Source of the DNA: Nitrospirota bacterium
Lineage (GTDB): Bacteria; NPL-UPA2; JAGMAN01
Assembly (NCBI GenBank): GCA_030605915.1
Contig: JAUWHM010000015.1
Coordinates: forward strand, 1-7,991
Direction of reading: 5' to 3'
DNA length: 7,991 nucleotides
Shown: one piece after another, positions 1 to 6,266 of the stretch
Position numbering within the stretch: position 1 is the stretch's first letter
Layout: every line of letters starts with the position of its first letter
Notes under the pieces: model-generated
Told to the model about the DNA's origin: nothing
The model's input: the letters and a program-made list of their open reading frames with translations, nothing else
Databases searched by the model: none
Program-made: the position numbers and the translations under genes

Positions 1-521
1 CACTTGAAAACGCCTTGACAGCACTTGAGTATCAGATCGCCCGGGCAGAAGTCAAGGTGATAAAGGACCTGGCCATGGATTTACCCGAAGTAATGGCCAA
101 TCCTGATGAGCTACAGCAGGTGTTTACCAACATTATTTTGAACGCAAAGGATGCTATGCGAGATGGTGGTCGTCTGAGCATCGCCACCCGGGCTGAGAAC
201 GGCACAGTTACAAGTGGCAATCCCAGACGTGAAATCCAAAATACAGTAGTGAAATTCACTGATACCGGATGTGGAATTCCGAATGAAAAGATTAAGGACA
301 TATTTACGCCCTTCTTTTCCACTAAGGAGAGGGACAAGGGCACGGGCTTGGGCCTGCCGGTCAGCCGAGCCATTATTGAGGCATTAGGGGGAACGGTTCA
401 GGTCCAGAGCCAGGTGGGAAAGGGAACCACCTTTACTATCAAGCTGCCTGTCTTGAATGGTCAGGAGGACAAGGCTGTCAAAACTAAAATTGAATATAGC
501 AAGCGAGGGCATTTAGTATGA
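1..521 (+). CDS. Histidine kinase, C-terminal ATPase domain (5' end outside window)
   Basis: The reading frame is open from base 3 and gives 172 visible residues, ending in TGA at 519-521; the true start lies upstream. What is visible is the HATPase_c domain of a sensor histidine kinase, which binds ATP and phosphorylates the conserved His of its own dimerisation domain (not visible). Counting from base 3, the N box has Asn43 and Asn47 (NIILNAKDAM), the G1 box is DTGCGI at 87-92, the F box is FTPFF at 101-105, and the G2 box is GTGLGL at 113-118. The order and spacing are those of NtrB-like kinases. The domain closes with GTTFTIKLPV, followed by a charged tail of 22 residues. The next gene starts inside its stop codon (ATGA), so the two are probably translationally coupled. 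The sensory input and any membrane segments cannot be seen. Starting at the TTG at 15 would be artificial because the homology continues to the edge. Confidence 0.93.
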   Translation, partial: LENALTALEYQIARAEVKVIKDLAMDLPEVMANPDELQQVFTNIILNAKDAMRDGGRLSIATRAENGTVTSGNPRREIQNTVVKFTDTGCGIPNEKIKDIFTPFFSTKERDKGTGLGLPVSRAIIEALGGTVQVQSQVGKGTTFTIKLPVLNGQEDKAVKTKIEYSKRGHLV

Positions 522-1897
522 GCTCTAAAGAGAGAGCCAGGCCAAAGTTTGAATTAGCTAATTTAGACGAAATATCTGAGATCATGATTCTCCACCCCGA
601 CCTCGATCAGTTGCTGAATCTGATTGTGGATAAGACCTGTAAACTCATGCAGGTGGAGCGCTGCTCCTTAATGCTGGTCAATACTAAAGAAAAGGTGCTC
701 AAGGTTAAGGTAGCCCGGGGAATAGATGAGAAAATTAGTGGTAAGTTTCAGGTGAAAATAGGTGAGGACATCTCCGGCTGGATAGCCAGGACAGGCAGGC
801 CCCTGCTGGTTAAAAACATCGAGAAAGACCCAAGGTTCACGGGAAGGAACGGGGAGAGATTTTTCACCAAATCCTTATTGAGCGTTCCCCTAAAAATAAA
901 TGATAAGCTGATTGGGGTGCTAAATGTCAACAATAAGGCCAGTGGCGACATATTCACCTCAGAGGATTTGCAACTTCTCTGCGCCATATCCAATCAGATG
1001 GCTATCGCTATCGAGAATCACCGTCTATATCTAAAACTGACTGCCTTTAACCGGAACCTGGAGGAAGAGATCAGACAGTTAAATGGGAAGCGGTATAGAG
1101 CAGAAGAACACCTGATGCGAGCTCAGAAGTTAGCGGTCATCGGTGAAATGGGAGCCGAAGTGGCTCATGAACTGAATAGTCCTCTGACTACCATATTCTC
1201 CCTTACCCAGTTTATCCTCAAGAATATGGATGAAATCAGCCCGACGGTCAGAGATTACTTATCAAGAATCGAAAAGGAAAGCCACCGCTGCCAGACCATC
1301 CTGAGGAATCTCTTAAATTTTTCCCGCAATGGAGAGAGGAAAATAGTGGGCACAAATGTGAACGATTTGATTGAGGAAACGTTGCCTCTGGTAGAGCATC
1401 AATTCTCAGGAGACAACATTGCCATAGAACGAAATCTGGATCCAGACGTTCCAGGAATCATGGCTGACAGAGAACAGCTCAAGCAAGTGTTTATCAATCT
1501 GACCCTGAATGCTGCCCAGGCTATGCCAGCAGGCGGAACGATAACCATTTCCACTTCCGTGACCAACGGTTGCTGGTCCCCAGGTAAGGGAGAATCGCAC
1601 GACGCCCAACCACGAGCGGAGGGTAACAGAGAAACTCTCGTCGAAATAAGATTTAAAGATACCGGCTGTGGTATTGCTAAGAAGAACTTGGCTAAATTGT
1701 TCGACCCATTCTTTACAACCAAGGCTCAGGGCACTGGATTGGGGTTGGCCGTTTCCAGGACAATTGTTCGGAAACACAGGGGAAGGATTGAGGTAGTTAG
1801 TAAACTGCGATTTGGAACGACTTTCACCGTAAAGCTTCCAGTAATAGGGCTGAAGCCCTTGATTGCACAGATTAAAAACTTAAGATTATACAGATGA
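518..1897 (+). CDS. Soluble GAF-domain sensor histidine kinase
   Basis: This 459-residue protein probably senses a small ligand or redox state in the cytoplasm and passes phosphate to a response regulator. Residues about 27-168 form a GAF domain (GEDISGWIARTG, DPRF, LIGVLNVNNK); Cys41, Cys49 and Cys155 lie in it, but no cofactor can be assigned. A helical linker (170-205) leads to the HisKA domain with the phosphoacceptor His217 in VAHELNSPLT. The HATPase_c domain has Asn327 and Asn331, DTGCGI at 381-386, FDPFF at 395-399 and GTGLGL at 405-410. No transmembrane segment is visible. The segment between the N box and G1 is long and polar (about 341-375). The domain normally ends near LPV at 440-442; the last 17 residues are encoded by repeat-like DNA (see the repeat entry). 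The ATG overlaps the previous stop by 4 bases, with GAGGG at 505-509 as ribosome binding site. The two-component family assignment is firm; the signal and partner are unknown. Confidence 0.95.
   Translation: MSSKERARPKFELANLDEISEIMILHPDLDQLLNLIVDKTCKLMQVERCSLMLVNTKEKVLKVKVARGIDEKISGKFQVKIGEDISGWIARTGRPLLVKNIEKDPRFTGRNGERFFTKSLLSVPLKINDKLIGVLNVNNKASGDIFTSEDLQLLCAISNQMAIAIENHRLYLKLTAFNRNLEEEIRQLNGKRYRAEEHLMRAQKLAVIGEMGAEVAHELNSPLTTIFSLTQFILKNMDEISPTVRDYLSRIEKESHRCQTILRNLLNFSRNGERKIVGTNVNDLIEETLPLVEHQFSGDNIAIERNLDPDVPGIMADREQLKQVFINLTLNAAQAMPAGGTITISTSVTNGCWSPGKGESHDAQPRAEGNRETLVEIRFKDTGCGIAKKNLAKLFDPFFTTKAQGTGLGLAVSRTIVRKHRGRIEVVSKLRFGTTFTVKLPVIGLKPLIAQIKNLRLYR
1846..1897 (+). repeat. Small hairpin plus imperfect direct repeat at the 3' end of the GAF kinase gene
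   Basis: The stretch begins with a perfect short inverted repeat, AGGGC (1846-1850) and GCCCT (1855-1859) around a TGAA loop. It continues with two 14-base copies, GATTGCACAGATTA (1861-1874) and GATTATACAGATGA (1884-1897), which match at 11 of 14 positions, 23 bases apart. The second copy supplies the TGA stop of the kinase gene. From memory, GATTACACAGATTA-like strings recur between genes in many environmental bacterial genomes, so this may be a decayed copy of a dispersed repeat that now codes for the kinase tail. The repeat itself is seen directly; membership of a dispersed family is inference. The hairpin has no T-run after it and is inside the gene, so it is not read as a terminator. Confidence 0.4.
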
Positions 1898-1907
1898 ACA
1901 TTATACC

Positions 1908-1914
1908 AGGAGGT
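1908..1914 (+). promoter_or_regulatory. Ribosome binding site for the receiver-kinase gene
   Basis: AGGAGGT at 1908-1914 is an almost ideal Shine-Dalgarno sequence placed 5 bases before the ATG at 1920. It fixes that start and indicates independent, efficient initiation, unlike the preceding gene, which relies on an overlap. Confidence 0.85.
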
Positions 1915-1919
1915 TAGCA

Positions 1920-3224
1920 ATGGAAAATGCACTTAATAAAAAGATGGGAGAGGAGCTAAAGCAGGATAAAGCTTCTCTTTTAGTGGTTGATGATGAGAAA
2001 GGGATTCGGGATATCTTCTCCCGTATTCTGACTGAGGAGGGCTATCAGGTAGAGACGGCCGAAGACGGTTACCAGGCGATGAGGGCATTTAAAAAGAGAC
2101 CTTTTGATTTAGTCTTAGCTGATATAAAGATGCCCGGGATGGATGGCATTAAACTCTTAGAAGAGATCAAGAAAATCAACTCTGAGACTGAAGTGTTAAT
2201 CATAACTGGCTACAGCTCGGTAGAATCGGCCGCCCAGGCAGTGGGGCTGGGAGCATCTGCTTACATTCTGAAACCAACCGATATAAACAACTTATCTCTG
2301 GATATCGAATCGGCTCTTATAAAACAGAGGCTGCGCAAGGAGAACAATCTCCTGATGGAAAGGTTACAGCGGGTGAACAAGAAGAATGCCTCCATCCTGG
2401 AAGACCTGAAAGGGTCTTACAAAGAGCTTAAGGCCACAGAAGCTAAGTTGATTCAGTCAGCAAAGTTAGCCGCCATAGGAACACTGGCCGCCGGGGTAGC
2501 TCACGAGTTGAGTAATCCTCTGACCATAATTGCCGGACGGACTGAACTTCTGTTGATGGATGAGGAGAAAGACCCTGAAAGCAGGAACAATTTAATGGTC
2601 ACCATGCAGCAGGTTGACCGAGCTGAGAAAATTGTTCAAAATCTCTTGAGCTTTTCTCGCCGCTGTGAACAGCATTTGAGACCGATTGAGGCAAATCCCC
2701 TTCTGCAGGAAACGATCGACCTGCTCGAATACCAGTTGTCCCACAACAGGATTAGGGTGACCAGGAAATTTGAGCCCGAACTGCCAAAGATGTTAGGGGA
2801 TGGCAACCAGCTTCAACAGGCTTTCGTCAATATAATCACCAATGCTTGCCAATCTATGAGGAAGGGAGGCATATTAACTGTTGCCACCAGAAAGACCATG
2901 GGCAAGAACGATATCCACCCCTTGTCCCGGTCAGCCGACCTCACTTTTTTCCCCAAGGTCAGTCAAAACAAGCGTCGAATATCAAATAATGGGGTGTCCC
3001 TGCAGATTGATTTTTCTGATACCGGGTGCGGTATTGCTTCAAAGAATCTTAGTAAGGCATTTGAACCTTTCTTCACCACTAAACCATCCGGGACCGGATT
3101 GGGTTTATCAATCACACATGACATTGTCAAAGCACACAACGGTATTATTGGGGTGGCGAGTAAGCGTGGTAAGGGAACCACCTTTTCTCTAATCTTCCCA
3201 ACTTGGAATGGAAATCCAGGGTAA
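1920..3224 (+). CDS. Histidine kinase with N-terminal receiver domain (REC-HisKA-HATPase)
   Basis: This 434-residue cytoplasmic protein combines a receiver with a kinase core. In the receiver (about 19-135), the acidic pocket is Asp24/Asp25, the phosphoacceptor is Asp68 (LADIKMPGMDG), the switch residue is Thr96 and the conserved lysine is Lys118 (YILKP). A predicted coiled coil (about 132-180) joins it to HisKA, with phosphoacceptor His195 in GVAHELSNPLT. The HATPase_c domain has Asn304 and Asn308, DTGCGI at 367-372, FEPFF at 380-384 and GTGLGL at 391-396. All key residues of both modules are present, so receiver phosphorylation by another kinase could gate this kinase. The receiver comes first, unlike classical hybrid kinases, where it follows the ATPase. 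A polar insert of about 30 residues lies between the N box and G1 (about 325-358). The gene starts 22 bases after the GAF kinase and ends 22 bases before the HD-GYP gene. Signal and partners are unknown. Confidence 0.95.
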   Translation: MENALNKKMGEELKQDKASLLVVDDEKGIRDIFSRILTEEGYQVETAEDGYQAMRAFKKRPFDLVLADIKMPGMDGIKLLEEIKKINSETEVLIITGYSSVESAAQAVGLGASAYILKPTDINNLSLDIESALIKQRLRKENNLLMERLQRVNKKNASILEDLKGSYKELKATEAKLIQSAKLAAIGTLAAGVAHELSNPLTIIAGRTELLLMDEEKDPESRNNLMVTMQQVDRAEKIVQNLLSFSRRCEQHLRPIEANPLLQETIDLLEYQLSHNRIRVTRKFEPELPKMLGDGNQLQQAFVNIITNACQSMRKGGILTVATRKTMGKNDIHPLSRSADLTFFPKVSQNKRRISNNGVSLQIDFSDTGCGIASKNLSKAFEPFFTTKPSGTGLGLSITHDIVKAHNGIIGVASKRGKGTTFSLIFPTWNGNPG

Positions 3225-3246
3225 TTAGTTCTATGGGAGACCAGAT

Positions 3247-4257
3247 ATGACTAGGGAGATACTGGTAATTGACGACGACCCCGAGATCTGCCATCTGCTT
3301 TCTGATATGTTGAAGAAGGACGGTCATAGAGTTAACTGCGCCTATAACGGGAGCGAAGCGCTAAAGATAATGGCGAAAGAACGTCCGTCTCTCATATTGT
3401 GCGATGTAAAAATGTCTCCCGTGAATGGAATAGAAGTCTTGCAGGAAGTGAAGAAAATTGATGAAGAGCTCCCAGTTATTATGATCAGTGGTTCGGGCAC
3501 GCACGACAAGGTGGTCAAGGCCCTGGATTTAGGTGCCCTGGACTTCATTGCCAAACCATTTCGGCTCAGCCGCATGAAGAACATTGTCAGCAAAGCCTTA
3601 CGGGAAGGGAATGGAAGACAGCCAATCCAATCTGTTAAGAAAGGAGAACAATTCTCTCCCACTGAGCTTATATTAAGACAATCGTACATTGATATTTTGA
3701 GAACCCTGGCTATGACCCTGGAAACTAAGGACCCTTATACCAAGAAGCATTCCGCCCAGGTTACTAAGTATGCAGTAGCTTTAGCTAAAGTGCTGGGATT
3801 GCCCGATGATGAGGTGGAGGTCCTGAAACACGCTTCTTCCCTGCACGACATCGGTAAGATAGGCATAAGCGATGTCATTCTGCGCAAGCCCAGCAAATTA
3901 AGCCAAGAAGAATGGGACATCATAAAGAAGCATCCGGAGATTGGAGAGAATATAATTGAACCTTTGAAACTCCTTCGACTGGAACAGCCAGCCATCAGGC
4001 ATCATCATGAACGATATGATGGAAAAGGTTACCCCGATGGGCTGAAAGGGGAAAGCATCCCTCTCCAAGCTCGAATACTGGCTATTGCTGATGCCTATGA
4101 CGCTATGAGCTCAGAGCGTCCTTACCGTCGAGCCATGACCGAGAAGGAAGTTAAAGGCGAGATGATAAGGTGTTCGGGCAGACAATTTGACCCGGAGCTG
4201 GCCGCTATTTTCTTGAAGACTGTGGCAAAGAAACTTCGCAACCACAGAGTACGCTGA
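3247..4257 (+). CDS. Response regulator with HD-GYP domain, predicted c-di-GMP phosphodiesterase
   Basis: The 336-residue protein is a phosphorylation-controlled hydrolase, predicted to cut cyclic-di-GMP to pGpG and/or GMP. In the receiver (1-118), the acidic residues are Asp9-Asp11, the phosphoacceptor is Asp53, the switch residue is Ser81 and the lysine is Lys103 (AKPF). The usual M-P-x-x-D-G after the phosphoacceptor reads MSPVNG. The HD-GYP domain (about 142-330) keeps the metal-binding set: His168, the His200-Asp201 pair (SLHDIGKIGI), His229, His253-His254 and Asp282 (ADAYDAM). The signature is intact as HHERYDGKGYPDGL at 253-266, so it should be an active enzyme. Some HD-GYP proteins act on other cyclic dinucleotides, and substrate cannot be settled here. 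GGGAG at 3235-3239 is the ribosome binding site. It sits between the receiver kinase and a receiver/GGDEF gene, so kinase and output are probably co-expressed. Confidence 0.95.
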   Translation: MTREILVIDDDPEICHLLSDMLKKDGHRVNCAYNGSEALKIMAKERPSLILCDVKMSPVNGIEVLQEVKKIDEELPVIMISGSGTHDKVVKALDLGALDFIAKPFRLSRMKNIVSKALREGNGRQPIQSVKKGEQFSPTELILRQSYIDILRTLAMTLETKDPYTKKHSAQVTKYAVALAKVLGLPDDEVEVLKHASSLHDIGKIGISDVILRKPSKLSQEEWDIIKKHPEIGENIIEPLKLLRLEQPAIRHHHERYDGKGYPDGLKGESIPLQARILAIADAYDAMSSERPYRRAMTEKEVKGEMIRCSGRQFDPELAAIFLKTVAKKLRNHRVR

Positions 4258-4276
4258 ACTTTAAGTTAAATTTGAT

Positions 4277-4282
4277 GAGGAG
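4277..4282 (+). promoter_or_regulatory. Ribosome binding site for the receiver/GGDEF gene
   Basis: GAGGAG at 4277-4282 stands 8 bases before the ATG at 4291. A nearer ATG at 4283 meets a stop after three codons, so the 4291 start is the sensible one. Confidence 0.8.
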
Positions 4283-4290
4283 ATGACGCT

Positions 4291-5229
4291 ATGACCCAAA
4301 AGAGGATTCTGGTTGTTGATGATGACTCTAATGTCAGAGGGGCGCTGAGAGTGACCTTAAAGGGAGATTACGCCGTCTCAGAAGCCAGAGATGGACAGGA
4401 GGCACTGAAAAGCATCTACAAGAGGCCACCAGACTTAGTTATTTTAGATTTACTCATGCCAAACATGGATGGATTTAAGGTCTGCCAGATACTTAGGAAA
4501 GATCCCATTTTAAGGCATCTTCCCGTCATGATCCTGACCGGGCAAGCAGAAATTGATGATAAAGTGGGGGGAATAGAAGCAGGGGCTGATGACTACTTGG
4601 TTAAGCCTTTCGAACCAACAGAACTGGTGGCCCGCATCAAAATGCTCCTTCGCCGTAGCCAGCGCGATCTGAATGCCAATCCTCTGACTAAGTTACCGGG
4701 CAATATCTCTATATTCAATGAGATTCAAAGCCGGATTGACAAAGGTGAACTCTTTGCTATCTGCTACATCGATCTGGACAAATTTAAGATCTTTAACGAT
4801 GAGTTTGGCTATATCATGGGCGATCGCATTATCTGCCAGACAGCCGATATCCTGCAAAAGGCGTTGGAGGAATTGGATAATCCAAGGGGTTTCGTCGGTC
4901 ACATTGGGGGAGATGATTTCGTCGTTATTACTGTGCCGGCGGTGGTGGATTCCTTCTGTTCTAAAGTTATTCATGATTTTGACTCTTTCATTCCCACTGT
5001 CTATAATAAGGCTACCCTGGAGAGAGGATACATTATCGGCCACGACAGGGAGGGAAGAATAGTCAAGACACCTCTTTTATCCATCAGCATTGCTGTAGTA
5101 ACCAACCAGTTTAGAAAAATTTCCCATAAAGGTCAAGTAGACCAGATAGGAACAGAGCTAAAAAGATACGCCAAATCTCTCCCGGGGAGCAATTACGTCA
5201 AAGACAGACGGAAAAATTTCATCGGTTAA
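4291..5229 (+). CDS. Response regulator with GGDEF-like domain (GGDDF variant)
   Basis: This 312-residue protein has a receiver (about 4-122) with Asp10-Asp12, phosphoacceptor Asp53 (LDLLMPNMDG), Thr83 and Lys105 (VKPFEP), followed by a GGDEF-family domain (about 128-306). Active family members make cyclic-di-GMP from two GTP. The domain opens with NPLTKLPGN (130-138), has the metal/GTP motif DLDKFKIFND (161-170), and carries GHIGGDDF at 203-210 in place of GG[DE]EF; the Arg usual two residues before GGDEF is His204. The RxxD product-inhibition site is missing (Asn197 and Gly200 at those places). The end, ELKRYAKSLPGSNYVKDRRK, together with LPGN and GHIGGDDF, matches a subfamily I recall as widespread, so this is a conserved variant rather than recent decay. 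Whether it is a cyclase, a GTP sensor or inactive cannot be told. It is the last gene before a probable terminator and directly follows the HD-GYP gene. Confidence 0.9.
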   Translation: MTQKRILVVDDDSNVRGALRVTLKGDYAVSEARDGQEALKSIYKRPPDLVILDLLMPNMDGFKVCQILRKDPILRHLPVMILTGQAEIDDKVGGIEAGADDYLVKPFEPTELVARIKMLLRRSQRDLNANPLTKLPGNISIFNEIQSRIDKGELFAICYIDLDKFKIFNDEFGYIMGDRIICQTADILQKALEELDNPRGFVGHIGGDDFVVITVPAVVDSFCSKVIHDFDSFIPTVYNKATLERGYIIGHDREGRIVKTPLLSISIAVVTNQFRKISHKGQVDQIGTELKRYAKSLPGSNYVKDRRKNFIG

Positions 5230-5253
5230 ACTTTCCGCCGCTCGATGAGTTTT

Positions 5254-5290
5254 CACAGGGAAGAAGCCTAATCTTATCTGTGGTTTTATT
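5254..5290 (+). terminator. Probable rho-independent terminator of the signalling operon
   Basis: Bases 5254-5264 pair with 5272-5282: CACAGG with TCTGTG (one G-T wobble), a G/A mismatch, then AAGA with TCTT, closing a 7-base loop at 5265-5271. GTTTTATT (5283-5290) follows, a short T-rich tract. It lies 25 bases after the stop of the receiver/GGDEF gene, where the + operon should end. The stem is only moderately GC-rich and the T-run is interrupted, so strength is uncertain. On the - strand no T-run follows the same hairpin, so it would act one way only. Its tail overlaps the last codons of the converging activator gene. Confidence 0.5.
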
Positions 5291-6266
5291 GAGTGGGCTT
5301 AAGATTATAGAGGTTTATCTTCCTATCTAATCGGTGGCGGGATATCGCCAGAAGGCTGGCTGCTTTTGTCTTATTCCACTTCGTCCGGGTCAATATCCAT
5401 GATAGATGGCGCTTCTCGTTCTCTTTCAAAGAGAGAAATTCTCCCTCCTCTTTTGATGCTTCCTCGCTCCTTAAATGAATTTCAAAGGGAAGATGTTCCA
5501 GCCAGATAACATCTCCATCAATGAGGACCATCGCCCTCTTTATGACGCTGCGTAGTTCCCTGACATTACCCGGCCAGTTGTGTTTCTCCAGATAGTTCAA
5601 GGCCACGTCTGAGACCCCTTCCACCTTCTTATTTAACTCCTTATTAAATTCCTTGATGAAATGGTTTATTAGTAAGGGTATATCTTCCTTCTTCTCCCGC
5701 AAGGGAGGAAGGGAGACAGCGAATTCGTTCAAGCGATAGTATAGGTCCTGACGGAATCTTCTCTCCTCCACCTCCTTAACTAAATTCCTATTGGTAGCGG
5801 CTACAATGCGATTGTCTACCTCTATGGTCTTCTCTGACCCAATTGGTTCGAACCTCCCCTCCTCGATTATCCTCAGTATCTTGGCCTGGGCCTCAAAGCT
5901 CATATCCCCGATCTCATCCAGGAACAGGGTTCCCTGGTGAGCCAGTTCAAATTTCCCCCTCCTCTTACTGACTGCTCCAGTAAATGCTCCCTTCTCATGT
6001 CCAAATAGTTCCGATTCTAAGAGGTTGTCTGGTAAAGCAGCACAGTTTACGGCTAAAAACGGTTTGTCTCTCCTCGGACTGAGATTGTGTATGGCCCGGG
6101 CCAGTAATTCCTTTCCGGTGCCGCTCTCTCCAGTGAGGAGCACAGTCACATTGGCCTGAGCAACCTTCCTGGTCAGAGCAAAGACCTCCTGCATGGCCTG
6201 ACTCTTTCCCACCAGAGAGCCGAAGACAGGCTGGCTTTCATTGAGATTGGCAAGGCTTGATTTCAT
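5286..6266 (-). CDS. Sigma-54-dependent transcription activator without sensory domain (PspF-like architecture)
   Basis: The 326-residue protein is an AAA+ enhancer-binding ATPase that remodels sigma-54 RNA polymerase to open promoters. After a 15-residue leader, the AAA+ domain (about 16-255) has Walker A GESGTGKE at 46-53, the sigma-54 contact loop GAFTGA at 93-98, Walker B LFLDE at 114-118, sensor I ATNRN at 157-161, likely arginine fingers Arg172 and Arg178 (RQDLYYRLN), and sensor II WPGNVREL at 231-238. A charged linker (262-288) leads to a Fis-type helix-turn-helix (about 295-322, with TKAASLLAISRHRLDRKI). All residues for activity are present. There is no receiver, PAS or GAF domain, and length matches PspF (about 325), so control must come from a partner protein or expression. 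It begins inside the dikinase stop (ATGA), implying coupled translation. Function is firm; its target promoters are unknown, and it need not be a true PspF orthologue. Confidence 0.96.
   Translation of the reverse strand: MKSSLANLNESQPVFGSLVGKSQAMQEVFALTRKVAQANVTVLLTGESGTGKELLARAIHNLSPRRDKPFLAVNCAALPDNLLESELFGHEKGAFTGAVSKRRGKFELAHQGTLFLDEIGDMSFEAQAKILRIIEEGRFEPIGSEKTIEVDNRIVAATNRNLVKEVEERRFRQDLYYRLNEFAVSLPPLREKKEDIPLLINHFIKEFNKELNKKVEGVSDVALNYLEKHNWPGNVRELRSVIKRAMVLIDGDVIWLEHLPFEIHLRSEEASKEEGEFLSLKENEKRHLSWILTRTKWNKTKAASLLAISRHRLDRKINLYNLKPTQ

Noticed and set aside
1399..1777. Overlapping open frames on the - strand within the GAF kinase gene.
   Set aside because: They lie opposite a gene with full kinase motifs, show no recognisable domain and have no good ribosome site; they are shadows.
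1846..1859. The AGGGC/GCCCT hairpin as a transcription terminator between the kinase genes.
   Set aside because: It is inside the coding region, the stem is 5-6 bases, and no T-run follows; the next gene has a strong ribosome site 50 bases on.
2881..3192. A 103-codon open frame on the + strand inside the receiver-kinase gene.
   Set aside because: It overlaps the G1/G2 coding region in another frame, and its translation has no recognisable family features.
4693..5062. Open frames of about 115 codons on both strands within the GGDEF gene.
   Set aside because: Both are out of frame with the conserved GGDEF domain and have no independent support.
5230..5285. A sigma-54 (-24/-12) or other promoter in the junction between the operons.
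   Set aside because: Both flanking genes end here, and by eye there is no GG-N10-GC pair with the wider TGGCAC...TTGC context. No such promoter was recognised elsewhere in the window, though no computed scan was possible.
1879..5309. The 12-base string CTTAAGATTATA occurs at both 1879-1890 and 5298-5309.
   Set aside because: A few shared 12-mers are expected by chance in 8 kb, and the second copy lies in codons of the activator's conserved end. It is not evidence for a repeat on its own.
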